Shown here: in pieces, positions 8,242-18,324 of the stretch
How positions within the stretch are numbered: the stretch's first letter is position 1
Layout: every line of letters starts with the position of its first letter
The notes under the pieces: generated by a model
Seen by the model: only the letters and a program-made list of their open reading frames with translations
The model's database searches: none
Told to the model about the DNA's origin: nothing
Program-made: the position numbers and the translations under genes
Assembly: GCA_945882095.1 (NCBI GenBank)
Contig: CAMCWF010000002.1
Coordinates: forward strand, 124,001 to 188,000
DNA length: 64,000 nucleotides
Direction of reading: 5' to 3'
From: Chryseobacterium gleum
GTDB taxonomy: Bacteria; Bacteroidota; Bacteroidia; Flavobacteriales_D; Crocinitomicaceae

Positions 8242-11037
8242 TCATCGAATCATGGCAATGTGACCCGTTATGTTTTCCTTCTTCGCACTGTCTTTGTATC
8301 CAAAGCAAATGTTATAAATATAGACTCCATCTTGAACAGGCAATCCGTTGGTTCCATAGGTTCCGTCCCATCCCACATTCGAATTGTAACTTTCCCATAC
8401 AATTTCTCCCCAACGGTTGAAAATCGAAACATGATAGTTTTGAGGATCAAGTCCTTCTGTAAAAACGGGCTTCCAAACATTGTTAAATTGATTCCCGTCG
8501 GGTGTGAAGGCATTGGGCACATAATAGGTTAACTCTTCATGAATTTCTATGATTTGATAACTCGTGTCTGTACACCCGTATTCATTGGTGGTCACTAGCA
8601 TTACCTCATAGGAATTTGCTTCATTTACGGGGAAAGCATGGTATGGATTTTCCTGGCTATTTACAGGGGATCCGTCGCCAAAATCCCAGGTATACACACT
8701 GCCACCCGAACTCATGTTTTCCAAGGTAACACCATTGTAAACCGTTGTTAAATTTTGGTTGGGTACATTAAAACTTGAGGTGGGAACAGGAAAGGTGCAG
8801 ATGGCATTGGCTTGAGTAGTCGAATATTGACATCCTAAGGGAGTCGTTACTTGCATAGAAACATCAAAACATCCGACTTCTTGGAAAAGGGTATGAATTG
8901 AATCGCCCACTAAAAATGCTCCATTGCTAAAATTCCATAGCACGTTCGTGAATACATTTCCTGTGCTTTGATTGTTTAAACTCACCGCCAATGGGGCACA
9001 TCCGCTTGCCGGACCATACGAAAAATCCAATGTGGGAATGGAGTCGATTCCGATGTGGAGGCTATCCACATTTGAACAACCATGAAAATCAATCCCTGTG
9101 ACCGTTAGGTTTTGGTTTAGTAAAACATTCATGGAGCTGCCATTCGGCAATTGATTAGACCACTGATAATTGCTTGCCCCCACAGCTTGAAGGATTGTTT
9201 GAGAACCTGCACAGACAATGGTATCATTTCCCGCATTTACATTGGGTAATGGATAGACTTCAAGGGATACCGTGTCGCTTGAAGCGCATCCATTTAGGTC
9301 GGTTCCATGTACGACGAAGGTGCTCATTCCAACATTCGGGGATACAAAGGCACCATTCAAAAGATTTCCTTCCCAAAATAAATTCCCCCCAACCGTTGCC
9401 ATCAATTGTGCGCTGTCGCCTGAACAAATGGGTTGAAGATTTTGGGCTTGTACACTGTCAATTACATAGATTCCAACATGTAAACTATCGAAGGCAACAC
9501 AATTTAGGGAATCGGTCCCCAGGACTGAAATCCAATCGTTTTGCGTAGGAACAAAGCTTTGGTTTTGTTGGTAAGGTACTTCCCATTGGTAAGAACTTCC
9601 TCCACTTGCTTGAAGTAGTACTGAATTTCCAGGGCACACATCAACATCGATCCCTGCATTGATGTTTGGCAAAGGATAAATGTTTAAAGGGGTAACCAAG
9701 GTGTCGTAACATCCATTGTTTCCTTGACCTATTAAAGTGAGCGTGTACAAACCTGGATTTGTGTAGGTGTGGATTGGACTGAGTGAGTTAACGGAATTAC
9801 TCCCATCACCAAAATTCCAATATAAATTATTTACACCGAAGAGACTTGTCAATGAAAATGAGGTGGATTGTTGAATGCAATTTCTATCAACTTGGAGGGC
9901 TAAATGCGGCGCAGGTAAAACCATAACATTTTGAGTCGAAGTATCTACACAACCATTGGAGCTTTGGGTGATGAGGGTGACAGTATAATTTCCAGGGTTA
10001 GAAAAGAGGGCGGTGGGGGTATTTGCATTTCCTCCGAGGCCAATGCCATTTCCGAAATTCCAGGTATTCTGAATGGTAACATTCGGCGAATTACTGCTCA
10101 AAGTTGAAGTGGATTGAAATTGAACGGGTGTGTTTTGGCAACTTGCGGCATACACAAAACTGGATTGAACCAGGGTGGGAGATGCTTGCACATTTAAATT
10201 CACTGAACACGTGCCTTGGTTGGAATAAGTGGTCATAGTACACGTGTAAATTTGGTTGACGTTGGGATTGGCAATCACAACCTGTTGTCCACTTAAATTT
10301 CCCGGTTGCCATTGGTAGGATTGAAAGCCTGTGGGTGCTGTCAGGGTTAAGGGTTGTGTCCCCCCACAAAAATCGACGTCAATGGCGAGCGGTAAGCATT
10401 GTGCAGCAATGTATGCATAGCCATAATGACCACCTTGGGCGCAATCCCATGTGGTGAATTTTATTTGAATGGTCTGGCCCATGTACGGCGTTAAATCCAA
10501 TCCAACCGTGGTCCAAGGCAACCATGTATTCATTCCGCAGGATTGAAAATTTTGCCCTGGTTGACCGCCATAAACAGTGTAGGTGCCACAACCTCCTCCA
10601 ATCGGCAGGCCGGCAGCGTTGAGAATTTCTGTCTCAAATTTTGGTTGTTGAGGTGCGGTATGACCCGGGTTTTGAAGGACAACGGCATATTTGTATACAA
10701 AGAGATTGCTTTGTGGCGTAACGTTAATGGTGTACACAAGTTCCTCTGCCTGTGCTCCAGAGATTGCGTTGCCAAGTTTTACAGATGCATTGTGTCCGGG
10801 TGGGATTACCGATAGTCCATTGCAAGTGTTTGGGTCTGTGGATTGGGTAGATACGATGGTGTGTCGACCTTGCGTGATTCCGAAATTGGTCCCCGGGGCA
10901 TAATACGTACCTGTGTAGCCAGTCCAATTGTTGAAGTTTCCCAGGGATAAATCTACATTTGGACAGCTTTGGTTTTGAGAAAATAAAAAGCAATAAAATA
11001 CCGTTGCCGTGAAGGCAGAAAAAATCTTTAACATCAT
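8242..11037 (-). CDS. PKD-domain protein with T9SS type-B sorting domain
   Basis: YTWDFGDGSPVNSQENPYHAF (PKD); VPNAFTPDGNQFNNVWKP…IFNRWGEIVWESYNSNVGWDGTYG C-terminus. Confidence 0.88.
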   Translation of the reverse strand: MMLKIFSAFTATVFYCFLFSQNQSCPNVDLSLGNFNNWTGYTGTYYAPGTNFGITQGRHTIVSTQSTDPNTCNGLSVIPPGHNASVKLGNAISGAQAEELVYTINVTPQSNLFVYKYAVVLQNPGHTAPQQPKFETEILNAAGLPIGGGCGTYTVYGGQPGQNFQSCGMNTWLPWTTVGLDLTPYMGQTIQIKFTTWDCAQGGHYGYAYIAAQCLPLAIDVDFCGGTQPLTLTAPTGFQSYQWQPGNLSGQQVVIANPNVNQIYTCTMTTYSNQGTCSVNLNVQASPTLVQSSFVYAASCQNTPVQFQSTSTLSSNSPNVTIQNTWNFGNGIGLGGNANTPTALFSNPGNYTVTLITQSSNGCVDTSTQNVMVLPAPHLALQVDRNCIQQSTSFSLTSLFGVNNLYWNFGDGSNSVNSLSPIHTYTNPGLYTLTLIGQGNNGCYDTLVTPLNIYPLPNINAGIDVDVCPGNSVLLQASGGSSYQWEVPYQQNQSFVPTQNDWISVLGTDSLNCVAFDSLHVGIYVIDSVQAQNLQPICSGDSAQLMATVGGNLFWEGNLLNGAFVSPNVGMSTFVVHGTDLNGCASSDTVSLEVYPLPNVNAGNDTIVCAGSQTILQAVGASNYQWSNQLPNGSSMNVLLNQNLTVTGIDFHGCSNVDSLHIGIDSIPTLDFSYGPASGCAPLAVSLNNQSTGNVFTNVLWNFSNGAFLVGDSIHTLFQEVGCFDVSMQVTTPLGCQYSTTQANAICTFPVPTSSFNVPNQNLTTVYNGVTLENMSSGGSVYTWDFGDGSPVNSQENPYHAFPVNEANSYEVMLVTTNEYGCTDTSYQIIEIHEELTYYVPNAFTPDGNQFNNVWKPVFTEGLDPQNYHVSIFNRWGEIVWESYNSNVGWDGTYGTNGLPVQDGVYIYNICFGYKDSAKKENITGHIAMIR

Positions 11038-11217
11038 GTAATAGAAGGGTTTAGGTTGTTGGGATGGTAAACGATTTCCCTTTAAAATTCTTGTGTTTTG
11101 TTAATAAATGGCATGAATTTTAAATGGGTTATTAAAAAACGCCTTTATTGGCAACGCGTTTGTTAAAATGGACGTTTGTGAAAAAAAAATCTTAAATTCG
11201 AACAATAAAAACAGCTT

Positions 11218-11583
11218 ATGAAAAAATTATTTATCCTTTTTACCTTAATGCTTGTAGGTTATTTCAACGTTGAGGGCCAAGTTTACGCAGTCGCAGCTTC
11301 AAAAACGGATTATGCTAAACAAAAAGCAGATGGCATCATTACTTTTAGATTTGGATCTGACGTACTCCCTGAAACAATCCTTACCAATGGTGAGAATTTC
11401 ACAGAGAATTTTAAGACTAAGTTTGATGCATCAACGTATGTAGGAACATTCACCATGAACGAGAATACGGAAATGAATCGATTGATGCTGGGACGTCTTT
11501 TAATCATGTCTGGTGTTGAGGTCATTGAATTTGATGGCGCACAAATCCCAGTCTTTCAGTTTTCTAACGATCAACTAAAATAA
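11218..11583 (+). CDS. Hypothetical secreted protein
   Basis: 121 aa, signal peptide MKKLFILFTLMLVGYFNVEGQ. Confidence 0.6.
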   Translation: MKKLFILFTLMLVGYFNVEGQVYAVAASKTDYAKQKADGIITFRFGSDVLPETILTNGENFTENFKTKFDASTYVGTFTMNENTEMNRLMLGRLLIMSGVEVIEFDGAQIPVFQFSNDQLK

Positions 11584-11587
11584 ATAC

Positions 11588-11608
11588 AAGCCCTGAGGGG
11601 CTTTTTTT
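11588..11608 (+). terminator. Hairpin plus poly-T (AAGCCC-TGAG-GGGCTT-TTTTT) directly abutting the add start codon
   Basis: 6-bp stem, 4-nt loop, T run read directly. Confidence 0.6.
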
Positions 11609-12607
11609 ATGAATTTTACCTTCCCAAAAGTTGAGTTGCATTTGCACATCGACTGCTCACTAAGTTTTGCATTTGTATCTAAATACGTTCCAGGAATAAC
11701 CCTCGAGGAATATTCCAAAACCTACAACGCACCTGTAAATTGTTGTTCACTCATTGATTACTTGGCCTGTGCCCAAGCAGCCATCCAATTGATGCAATCG
11801 CGTGAACAATTGTACGATGCAACGATGGATGTTATTCAACAGTTGGAAGCGGATCAGGTTATCTACGCCGAGCTAAGGTTTGCGCCTTTACAACATTTAC
11901 ATTTAGGACTTACCCCAGATGAAGTGGTTGAAGTATGCCTTTCCGCCATGGAGGATTACGAAGGAAATGTAAAAGTTCGAATGTTGTTATGTACCCTGCG
12001 GCATTTTTCAAAAGCGGAAAGTGACCTAACCGCTGAATTGGTAATTAAATACCACAACCGAGGGGTAGTGGGATTGGATTTAGCTGCGGATGAAGCAGGT
12101 TTTGGTTTGGAAAATCACCAAAGCGCTTTCGAAAAAGTCAACCTTGCCGGAATTTATTGTACCTCTCATGCAGGAGAAGCTTGTGGACCAGAATCTGTTT
12201 GGGAAACCATTCAAAAACTTAACGCCAGGCGAATTGGTCATGGAATTCGAAGTGTGGAGGATGAAGACTTGCTCATAAAATTGAAAGAGGCAGAAATCCA
12301 TCTTGAAATATGTCCTACCAGCAACCATATGACAAGGGTTTTTCCCGAAACCAACGACTACCCTGTAAATCACTTATTGCTTCATGATGTTTCTTTTGGT
12401 ATTAACACTGATGGTCGCGCAATTTCTAATGTTACCTTGGGAGATGAATACCGCTGGTTGCATACCGAAAAAGGTTGGACCCTCGAAGATATGTTTAAGG
12501 TAAATTCCAATGCCATTCATGCGGCTTTTATTCCAGAGATGGAAAAGGATATACTTATGAGTCAATTGAGAGATGGATTCGAACGAACTAACGGTTTTTC
12601 AAATTAA
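11609..12607 (+). CDS. add: Adenosine deaminase
   Basis: KVELHLHIDCSL, CTSHAGEACGPESVWE, RIGHGIRSVED, CPTSNHMT, INTDGR motifs. Confidence 0.88.
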   Translation: MNFTFPKVELHLHIDCSLSFAFVSKYVPGITLEEYSKTYNAPVNCCSLIDYLACAQAAIQLMQSREQLYDATMDVIQQLEADQVIYAELRFAPLQHLHLGLTPDEVVEVCLSAMEDYEGNVKVRMLLCTLRHFSKAESDLTAELVIKYHNRGVVGLDLAADEAGFGLENHQSAFEKVNLAGIYCTSHAGEACGPESVWETIQKLNARRIGHGIRSVEDEDLLIKLKEAEIHLEICPTSNHMTRVFPETNDYPVNHLLLHDVSFGINTDGRAISNVTLGDEYRWLHTEKGWTLEDMFKVNSNAIHAAFIPEMEKDILMSQLRDGFERTNGFSN

Positions 12608-13490
12608 ATATCAGCGAAATCCCCAGTCTGTAATAGACATCTTTTTGGTTAGAATCCCCCCTGCGTTTACCAGGCAAGAACAATTCAGGACTAAGACTTG
12701 GGTTAGAAAGATAGATAGCCGCAGGATCCGTAAGTACACCCGTTTCGGGATAAAATCTTGAGACGTCGTCCATGTAATCTGTAAACGTTTTAAAACAGGT
12801 AGCCTCGATACCTACACGAATTTGTTTAGAGATTCCCAATCGAATGCCAAAACCCACAGGAATGATAAGCGTAGCCTTGCCGTAGGGCGTAGATTGTCCT
12901 TCTGTTTTTAGGGGACGTAATTCGACCAAGGTACCCTGGAAACTTGCTTTGGGATTGAAAGTCGAAAACCCCATCCCTGAAAAGGTATACAATTGAAAAT
13001 TGGATCGTTTTCTGCGCATTCTTGAGGTCAATTGGTAGAAGCGTCCATTGAATTCTTGTGCCAAAAATATCAATTCTAACCTTTGTGAAAACTCAAAATT
13101 GTTGCTTTTGAAAGACAAGTTACGTGCATGACGCAAGGGATTTTCAGCATAAAAATCGCTGCCCATGATTTGAAAAAAGGAAAACTCAGTTTTGGTGGCA
13201 AAATACCTCGAAAACCTAAACTTGAATGCGGCTTGAACCCCTTTTCCTGTTGATTCCCAATCAATGTCTTTGGTAGAATAATCGATTCCTTTTCCGCCGC
13301 CTCCTCCAAGGTCACCGGTGAATTGTGTGGCGCAGAATCCTGCTTGTAATTCCAATCGATTGGAGCGCCAGTTGGTTCGGTTGTTAAAATTTTCCCACTT
13401 TAATTTTTTTTGACCAAAAACCATGGTGTTTAAAACCAATAGTAAAAGGATGAATGGGATTCTTAGCGGTAAAAAAAAGGGTGCTTTCAT
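12588..13490 (-). CDS. DUF6089-like outer membrane protein
   Basis: RLELQAGFCATQFTGDLGGGGGKG…, beta-barrel-like; start MKAPFF. Confidence 0.7.
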   Translation of the reverse strand: MKAPFFLPLRIPFILLLLVLNTMVFGQKKLKWENFNNRTNWRSNRLELQAGFCATQFTGDLGGGGGKGIDYSTKDIDWESTGKGVQAAFKFRFSRYFATKTEFSFFQIMGSDFYAENPLRHARNLSFKSNNFEFSQRLELIFLAQEFNGRFYQLTSRMRRKRSNFQLYTFSGMGFSTFNPKASFQGTLVELRPLKTEGQSTPYGKATLIIPVGFGIRLGISKQIRVGIEATCFKTFTDYMDDVSRFYPETGVLTDPAAIYLSNPSLSPELFLPGKRRGDSNQKDVYYRLGISLIFNLKNR

Positions 13491-13544
13491 GGTCAATGTG
13501 TCAAAATTAACGAATGCATTTGTAAATAAGTATACCTGCAATGA

Positions 13545-13575
13545 TTTGTTAACTCTTGAACAATCTTTATCTTTG
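13545..13575 (+). promoter_or_regulatory. Bacteroidota-type promoter TTTG-N19-TATCTTTG for tRNA-Leu
   Basis: Matches the TTTG / TAnnTTTG consensus with 19-bp spacing, 27 bp upstream of the tRNA. Confidence 0.75.
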
Positions 13576-13602
13576 TCGGCTTAGGTCTTGAAGTTACAAG
13601 AT

Positions 13603-13684
13603 GCCCACGTGGTGAAATTGGTAGACATGCCATCTTGAGGGGGTGGTGCCACTAGGCGTGCTGGTTCGAATCCAGTCGTGGGCA
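13603..13684 (+). tRNA. tRNA-Leu (anticodon GAG)
   Basis: Acceptor GCCCACG/CGTGGGC, anticodon stem CCATC/GGTGG around loop TTGAGGG, GGTTCGAATCC T-loop; CCA not encoded. Confidence 0.93.
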
Positions 13685-13691
13685 CGAATTA

Positions 13692-13719
13692 AAAGTCTGG
13701 AGAAATACCAGACTTTTTT
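13692..13719 (+). terminator. Intrinsic terminator after tRNA-Leu (AAAGTCTGG…CCAGACTTTTTT)
   Basis: 9-bp stem plus T run. Confidence 0.75.
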
Positions 13720-13788
13720 CTTTTCCATCTGTTAAAATGTATACAGTATTAAAGTGAAATAAAAAGGATGGCTGCGACAGCATCTTTA

Positions 13789-15078
13789 TTAAATAAATTC
13801 CTCGTGATAATTCAGGTCTTTAGAAAAAGTTTCTCGCAGGTTGTAGGTTCCCCAAAGTGCTAAGAAAATACACAAACATCCAACGAAACAAGCGGCAAAA
13901 TCTGTCGGTAGAAAGGAGGTGAATAGCGCGAACAAGGACACAATGGCAAAGACACTTCCGCGTACAAAATTTGGAATCGTATTGGCAGCGGTGGATCGAA
14001 TGTTTGTACCGAATTGCTCGGCTGCAATGGTAACGAAAATGGCCCAATAGCCTGTGCCTGCACCCAATAAAAAGCAAAACACATAGTAGACATTCAAGGA
14101 CATTCCCTTGCCAAGGAAGAGAAAGCACATCATAAGAATAAAGGTCATAGATAGGAAAATAAACACCACTTTTCTTCTGCTTTTTAAGAATTGACTTAGC
14201 ATCCCCGCAAGTAAATCACCCATGGATAGACCGATGTAAGAATACATGACTGCTTTGCCGTTGTTTACATTGTGGAGCCCAACCATCGGACCGAAATCAT
14301 CTTTGGAATTCATAATAAGCAACCCTACTACGAACCAAATGGGTATGCCAACGAGGATACAATTAAAGTAGGTTTTAAGGTTTTGTTTCTTGGTAAAAAT
14401 CAGTTTCAGGTCCCCTCGTTTAATGCCATCGTTTTGGTGCATTTGATGAAACATCGAAGATTCCAAAGAGCCCATGCGAACAACCAAAAGCATAAGTCCA
14501 AGTATGCCACCTACAATGTATGCCACCTGCCAATTGAGGAGAGAGCGGTTAAATACCCACGATAGAAAGGAACCAATGGCTTGCCCTTGTTCACCTACAA
14601 TTGTAGCCACGACAGCACCCAGTGCTCCAAAGCACACAATGATCATCGTTCCATATCCCCTTTTTTCCTTAGGCATTAATTCAGATACCAAAGTGATTCC
14701 AGCGCCTAACTCGCCAGCCAATCCAATTCCAGCAATGATTCTTATGACAATGTATGTTGGAAGGTCGGTTACGAATGCATTGGCAATGTTCGCAATCGAG
14801 TAGAGCAGAATAGATCCAAACAAAACCTTAACCCTCCCTTTTTTATCTCCCAAAATCCCCCATAAAATGCCGCCGATCATCATCCCAATCATTTGCATGC
14901 TAAATAGCATCTTACCCGTAGCAGCTCTGTCAATGTCCGATGCCTTCGGTAATATGGTTAGAAGGCTTTCTGCTTTGACTACGCTAAACAATACCAAGTC
15001 ATAGATGTCAACGAAATATCCGAGAGAAGCGATAATTACCAATAAAGTAACTTTCTTATTCATAGGTTTTGGTTCCAT
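13789..15078 (-). CDS. MFS transporter
   Basis: ~12 hydrophobic segments; GILWGILGDKKGRVKVL loop motif; likely start at MNKKVTL (15063). Confidence 0.85.
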   Translation of the reverse strand: MEPKPMNKKVTLLVIIASLGYFVDIYDLVLFSVVKAESLLTILPKASDIDRAATGKMLFSMQMIGMMIGGILWGILGDKKGRVKVLFGSILLYSIANIANAFVTDLPTYIVIRIIAGIGLAGELGAGITLVSELMPKEKRGYGTMIIVCFGALGAVVATIVGEQGQAIGSFLSWVFNRSLLNWQVAYIVGGILGLMLLVVRMGSLESSMFHQMHQNDGIKRGDLKLIFTKKQNLKTYFNCILVGIPIWFVVGLLIMNSKDDFGPMVGLHNVNNGKAVMYSYIGLSMGDLLAGMLSQFLKSRRKVVFIFLSMTFILMMCFLFLGKGMSLNVYYVFCFLLGAGTGYWAIFVTIAAEQFGTNIRSTAANTIPNFVRGSVFAIVSLFALFTSFLPTDFAACFVGCLCIFLALWGTYNLRETFSKDLNYHEEFI

Positions 15079-15220
15079 AATGGCCTCGAATATAATTATT
15101 TGTAGGGAAAATCTCGTTTTATGTTGAGAATCCCCTTCTTTCCCTTTCGTTTATTAATTCTATCTTTAATCTGCTTCTTCGTATTTAGAAGCTACAAAAG
15201 GAACAATAAAACCCAATTCA

Positions 15221-16432
15221 ATGATAAAGAAGATCTTAAAACATTTAACCTTTTATGTAATTCTAGCCATCATCGCTGGGGTATTACTTGGGCATTTCAA
15301 TCCTGCGCTTGCGGTAAAAATGGAATTTCTCGGAAAGCAATTTATTGCCATCATTAAACTGTTCATTGCGCCTATAATTTTTCTTACCATTGTTTTAGGG
15401 ATAGGCTCGGTAGGTGACCTAAAAAAAGTCGGGAGAATTGGTATAAAATCTTTGGTATATTTTGAAGTGGTAACCACTTTGGCACTTGCCATTGGCGTAT
15501 TCTGTGCATGGTTGTTTCAGCCCGGAAGTATTGATAAATCCAGTTTAAAACTTCACGATGCCTCAAAGTATACCGAGAAAGCATCAGAAGGATTCAGTTG
15601 GATTCGCTTCTTTCTGGATAATTTTACCATCCAGGTTTTGGTGGTAGCCATTGTTACAGGAATCATTGTTAACCAAATTAAATCAAAGGATAAAATCCTA
15701 TCTCATTTCAGTTTTGCATCTAAATGGGTTTTTAAAATCCTAAAATTTGTAATGTACCTTGCTCCGTTAGGCGCGTTTGGAGGAATTGCTTATGCAGTGG
15801 GAGAATTTGGACTCGCGACCTTGGTTCCCTTGGGAAAATTGGTACTTAGTGTCTACGGTACCATGGTGATTTTTGTGGTTCTGGTTTTAGGAGGTATAAT
15901 GCGTTTGGTTAAATTGAACATCTTTAAATTCCTGCACTACATCCGCGAAGAAATTCTCATCGTTTTGGGTACCTCAAGTTCGGAATCTGCCTTGCCCAAT
16001 TTGATGGAAAAACTGGAGAAATTGGGATGTAAGAAATCTGTAGTTGGATTGGTGGTGCCAACGGGTTATTCTTTTAATTTGGACGGAACCTCTATCTATC
16101 TGTCCATGGCAGTCATATTTCTTGCGCAACTTTACGATGTACATCTTTCTATGGGAGAAATCGCCATGATCATCGGTATTCTAATGCTAACCTCAAAAGG
16201 CGCTGCCGGGGTCACAGGAAGCGGCTTTGTCGTATTGGCCTCTACCTTGGCCTCACTGCATAAAATTCCATTGGAAGGATTGGCGTTTTTGCTGGGCGTT
16301 GATAAATTTTTGAGCGAAGCAAGGGCGATTACCAACATTATCGGAAATGGCGTCGCAACCCTCGTTATTGCCAAAAATGAAAAAGAATTTGATGAAGAAA
16401 TTTACCACAAGGAAATTAATTCCAATGTGTGA
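15221..16432 (+). CDS. Dicarboxylate/amino acid:cation symporter (DAACS family)
   Basis: FIAPIIFLTIVLGI, SSSESALPNLMEKLEKLG, PTGYSFNLDGTSIYL, SKGAAGVTGSGFVVLAST. Confidence 0.92.
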   Translation: MIKKILKHLTFYVILAIIAGVLLGHFNPALAVKMEFLGKQFIAIIKLFIAPIIFLTIVLGIGSVGDLKKVGRIGIKSLVYFEVVTTLALAIGVFCAWLFQPGSIDKSSLKLHDASKYTEKASEGFSWIRFFLDNFTIQVLVVAIVTGIIVNQIKSKDKILSHFSFASKWVFKILKFVMYLAPLGAFGGIAYAVGEFGLATLVPLGKLVLSVYGTMVIFVVLVLGGIMRLVKLNIFKFLHYIREEILIVLGTSSSESALPNLMEKLEKLGCKKSVVGLVVPTGYSFNLDGTSIYLSMAVIFLAQLYDVHLSMGEIAMIIGILMLTSKGAAGVTGSGFVVLASTLASLHKIPLEGLAFLLGVDKFLSEARAITNIIGNGVATLVIAKNEKEFDEEIYHKEINSNV

Positions 16433-16512
16433 TTTCGGAAGATTTTTTCGGTATAAAAATTTTGAAAATGAATCCTTTACTTTTTAATGCCTAATTTCGT
16501 AAAAACCTTGGA

Positions 16513-17163
16513 TTGATGATACACAACTTATCCCTAAATGGATCTTTGATTACCAATTATTTAGCTGAAATAAGGGACGTCGAAATTCAGAAGGACGCGA
16601 TGCGGTTTAGGTTGAATCTGGAACGAATGGCAGAATTGATGGGTTATGAAATCTCGAAGACACTTCCACATCACCAAAAAGAAGTAAGAACCCCACTTGG
16701 GATTTCCAATGATTTTGTTTTGTCAGAGCAGCCGGTTTTGGTCACGATTTTACGCGCTGGATTGGCCATGCACAATGGTTTGTTGCGTGTTTTTGATCGG
16801 GCGGATAATGGTTATGTTTCAGCGTATCGCAAACATACTACCCCAGAAGATTTTGACATCCATGTAGAATACTTAGCATCGCCCTCGCTGCATGATAGGA
16901 TCTGTATTTTAAGTGATCCGATGTTGGCGACCGGAAACTCTATGTTGGCTGTGTTAGATGCCCTTAAAGAAATAGGTGAGCCCAAAAAAATAATTGTTAT
17001 AGTCGCTATTGCCACACCTTTAGCCTTGGAAAAACTGCAAAAAGCCTTCCCTTCAGACACGGAGTTTTGGGTGGGAGCCATTGATGAGACCTTAACGGCC
17101 GAGTCCTATATCGTACCAGGTTTAGGTGATGCCGGCGATTTGGCATTTGGGGTAAAATTATAA
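16513..17163 (+). CDS. upp: Uracil phosphoribosyltransferase
   Basis: ILRAGLAMHNGLLRVFDRAD, LSDPMLATGNSMLAV, VPGLGDAGDLAFG. Confidence 0.93.
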   Translation: MMIHNLSLNGSLITNYLAEIRDVEIQKDAMRFRLNLERMAELMGYEISKTLPHHQKEVRTPLGISNDFVLSEQPVLVTILRAGLAMHNGLLRVFDRADNGYVSAYRKHTTPEDFDIHVEYLASPSLHDRICILSDPMLATGNSMLAVLDALKEIGEPKKIIVIVAIATPLALEKLQKAFPSDTEFWVGAIDETLTAESYIVPGLGDAGDLAFGVKL

Positions 17164-17164
17164 T

Positions 17165-17626
17165 ATGAAGTGGCACATCCTTACGAGCATGTTTTTGCTC
17201 TCCATGGTGAAATTCATGTTTGCAGCTGCGCCTGGTGCACATCAAGAAGTTCCTTTTTGGGCAACCGTTATTTCCATAATGTTAGGTGCAATGATCAGCT
17301 CGGCATTCTTTTATTTTGGAAGCGAATGGGTGATTAAATACACCCTTAATAGAAAAGCGAAAAAAGAGGCGAATTTGGTAGCGCAAGGAATCACGCCTAA
17401 ACGTAAAAAGAGTTTTACACGCACCAATAAACTTATCATTCGCATTAAAAACACCTTTGGGATTTATGGGGTTTGTTTTCTGGCTCCGTTGATTATCACC
17501 ATACCCCTTGGCAGCATTGTTTGCGCGAAATTTTATGGCGACCAAAAAAGAACCTTTTTGATCATGGCCATAGGAATCATGGTTAATGCTGTTTTTCTTA
17601 CGACAATCTGGTATGGCCTTTTCTGA
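17165..17626 (+). CDS. Hypothetical membrane protein
   Basis: 153 aa, several hydrophobic segments, 1-nt gap after upp. Confidence 0.6.
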   Translation: MKWHILTSMFLLSMVKFMFAAAPGAHQEVPFWATVISIMLGAMISSAFFYFGSEWVIKYTLNRKAKKEANLVAQGITPKRKKSFTRTNKLIIRIKNTFGIYGVCFLAPLIITIPLGSIVCAKFYGDQKRTFLIMAIGIMVNAVFLTTIWYGLF

Positions 17627-18323
17627 CAAACACATTTTTTTTGACCTTGACAGAACCCTGTGGGATTTCGATAGGAATTCAGAAACAGCCCTTCGTATTC
17701 TCTTCGCTGAACATCAATTACATACGGTAATCCCTTCGTTTGAAACCTTTTATAAGGTCTATAAAAACAGAAATCAAGCACTGTGGATACGATACAGCAA
17801 GGGTAAAATGACCAAAGAAGCGCTGCGTTACGAAAGATTTCGATCTACGTTTTCCAAATTTAACTTGACAAATGAAACCCTTACCAAAGAAATGGGTGAT
17901 GGCTATGTCGATCTTTCCCCAAAACAAACCCACTTATTGCCGTATGCAAAAGAGGTTTTAATTGATTTACGGGAAATGGGTTTTAACCTTCACGTCATTA
18001 CCAACGGATTTGTGGAAGTGCAACATGTGAAATTGGAACAGGCAAGTCTGAAATCTTATGTTGAACATGTCGTATGCTCTGAAGACATCGGATTCAGTAA
18101 ACCCAATTTGAAGATTTTTTCTCACGCCATGCAACTGGCAAATGCCATCCCTGCAAAAAGTTTAATGATTGGGGATGATTACCATGCGGACATTTCTGGC
18201 GCAATCAAGGCAGGTATGCACGCCATTTGGTATGAGCCCAAAGAAATTAAAAAAAGCAAGTACGAACACAAAATTACTTGTCTTCGTGAGGTTCCAACAC
18301 TCGCAGCACGCTTACTTCAGTAA
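17613..18323 (+). CDS. HAD-superfamily hydrolase, YjjG-like
   Basis: IFFDLDRTLWDFDRNS, VITNGF, GFSKPNLKIF, MIGDDYHADISGA. Confidence 0.88.
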   Translation: MAFSDKHIFFDLDRTLWDFDRNSETALRILFAEHQLHTVIPSFETFYKVYKNRNQALWIRYSKGKMTKEALRYERFRSTFSKFNLTNETLTKEMGDGYVDLSPKQTHLLPYAKEVLIDLREMGFNLHVITNGFVEVQHVKLEQASLKSYVEHVVCSEDIGFSKPNLKIFSHAMQLANAIPAKSLMIGDDYHADISGAIKAGMHAIWYEPKEIKKSKYEHKITCLREVPTLAARLLQ

Positions 18324-18324
18324 A

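Noticed and set aside
8242-11037. Repeated motifs in the PKD protein considered as DNA repeats or CRISPR
   Set aside because: Similarity is at protein level (PKD/Ig-like domains), not regularly spaced identical DNA repeats; no CRISPR array seen in the window
11639-12418. Adenosine deaminase motif variants HLHIDCSL (Gly to Cys) and NTDGR (instead of NTDDP)
   Set aside because: I recall similar HLHLDCS/NTDGR forms in Bacteroidota adenosine deaminases, so probably lineage-typical; not verified here
13603-15078. tRNA-Leu 3' end as a mobile-element integration site
   Set aside because: No integrase, no repeated tRNA 3' fragment noticed, and the flanking genes are ordinary transporters
16513-18323. 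upp - membrane protein - HAD (YjjG-like) cluster as a novel nucleotide salvage system
   Set aside because: Plausible pyrimidine-related grouping, but all members are common and no unusual feature supports novelty
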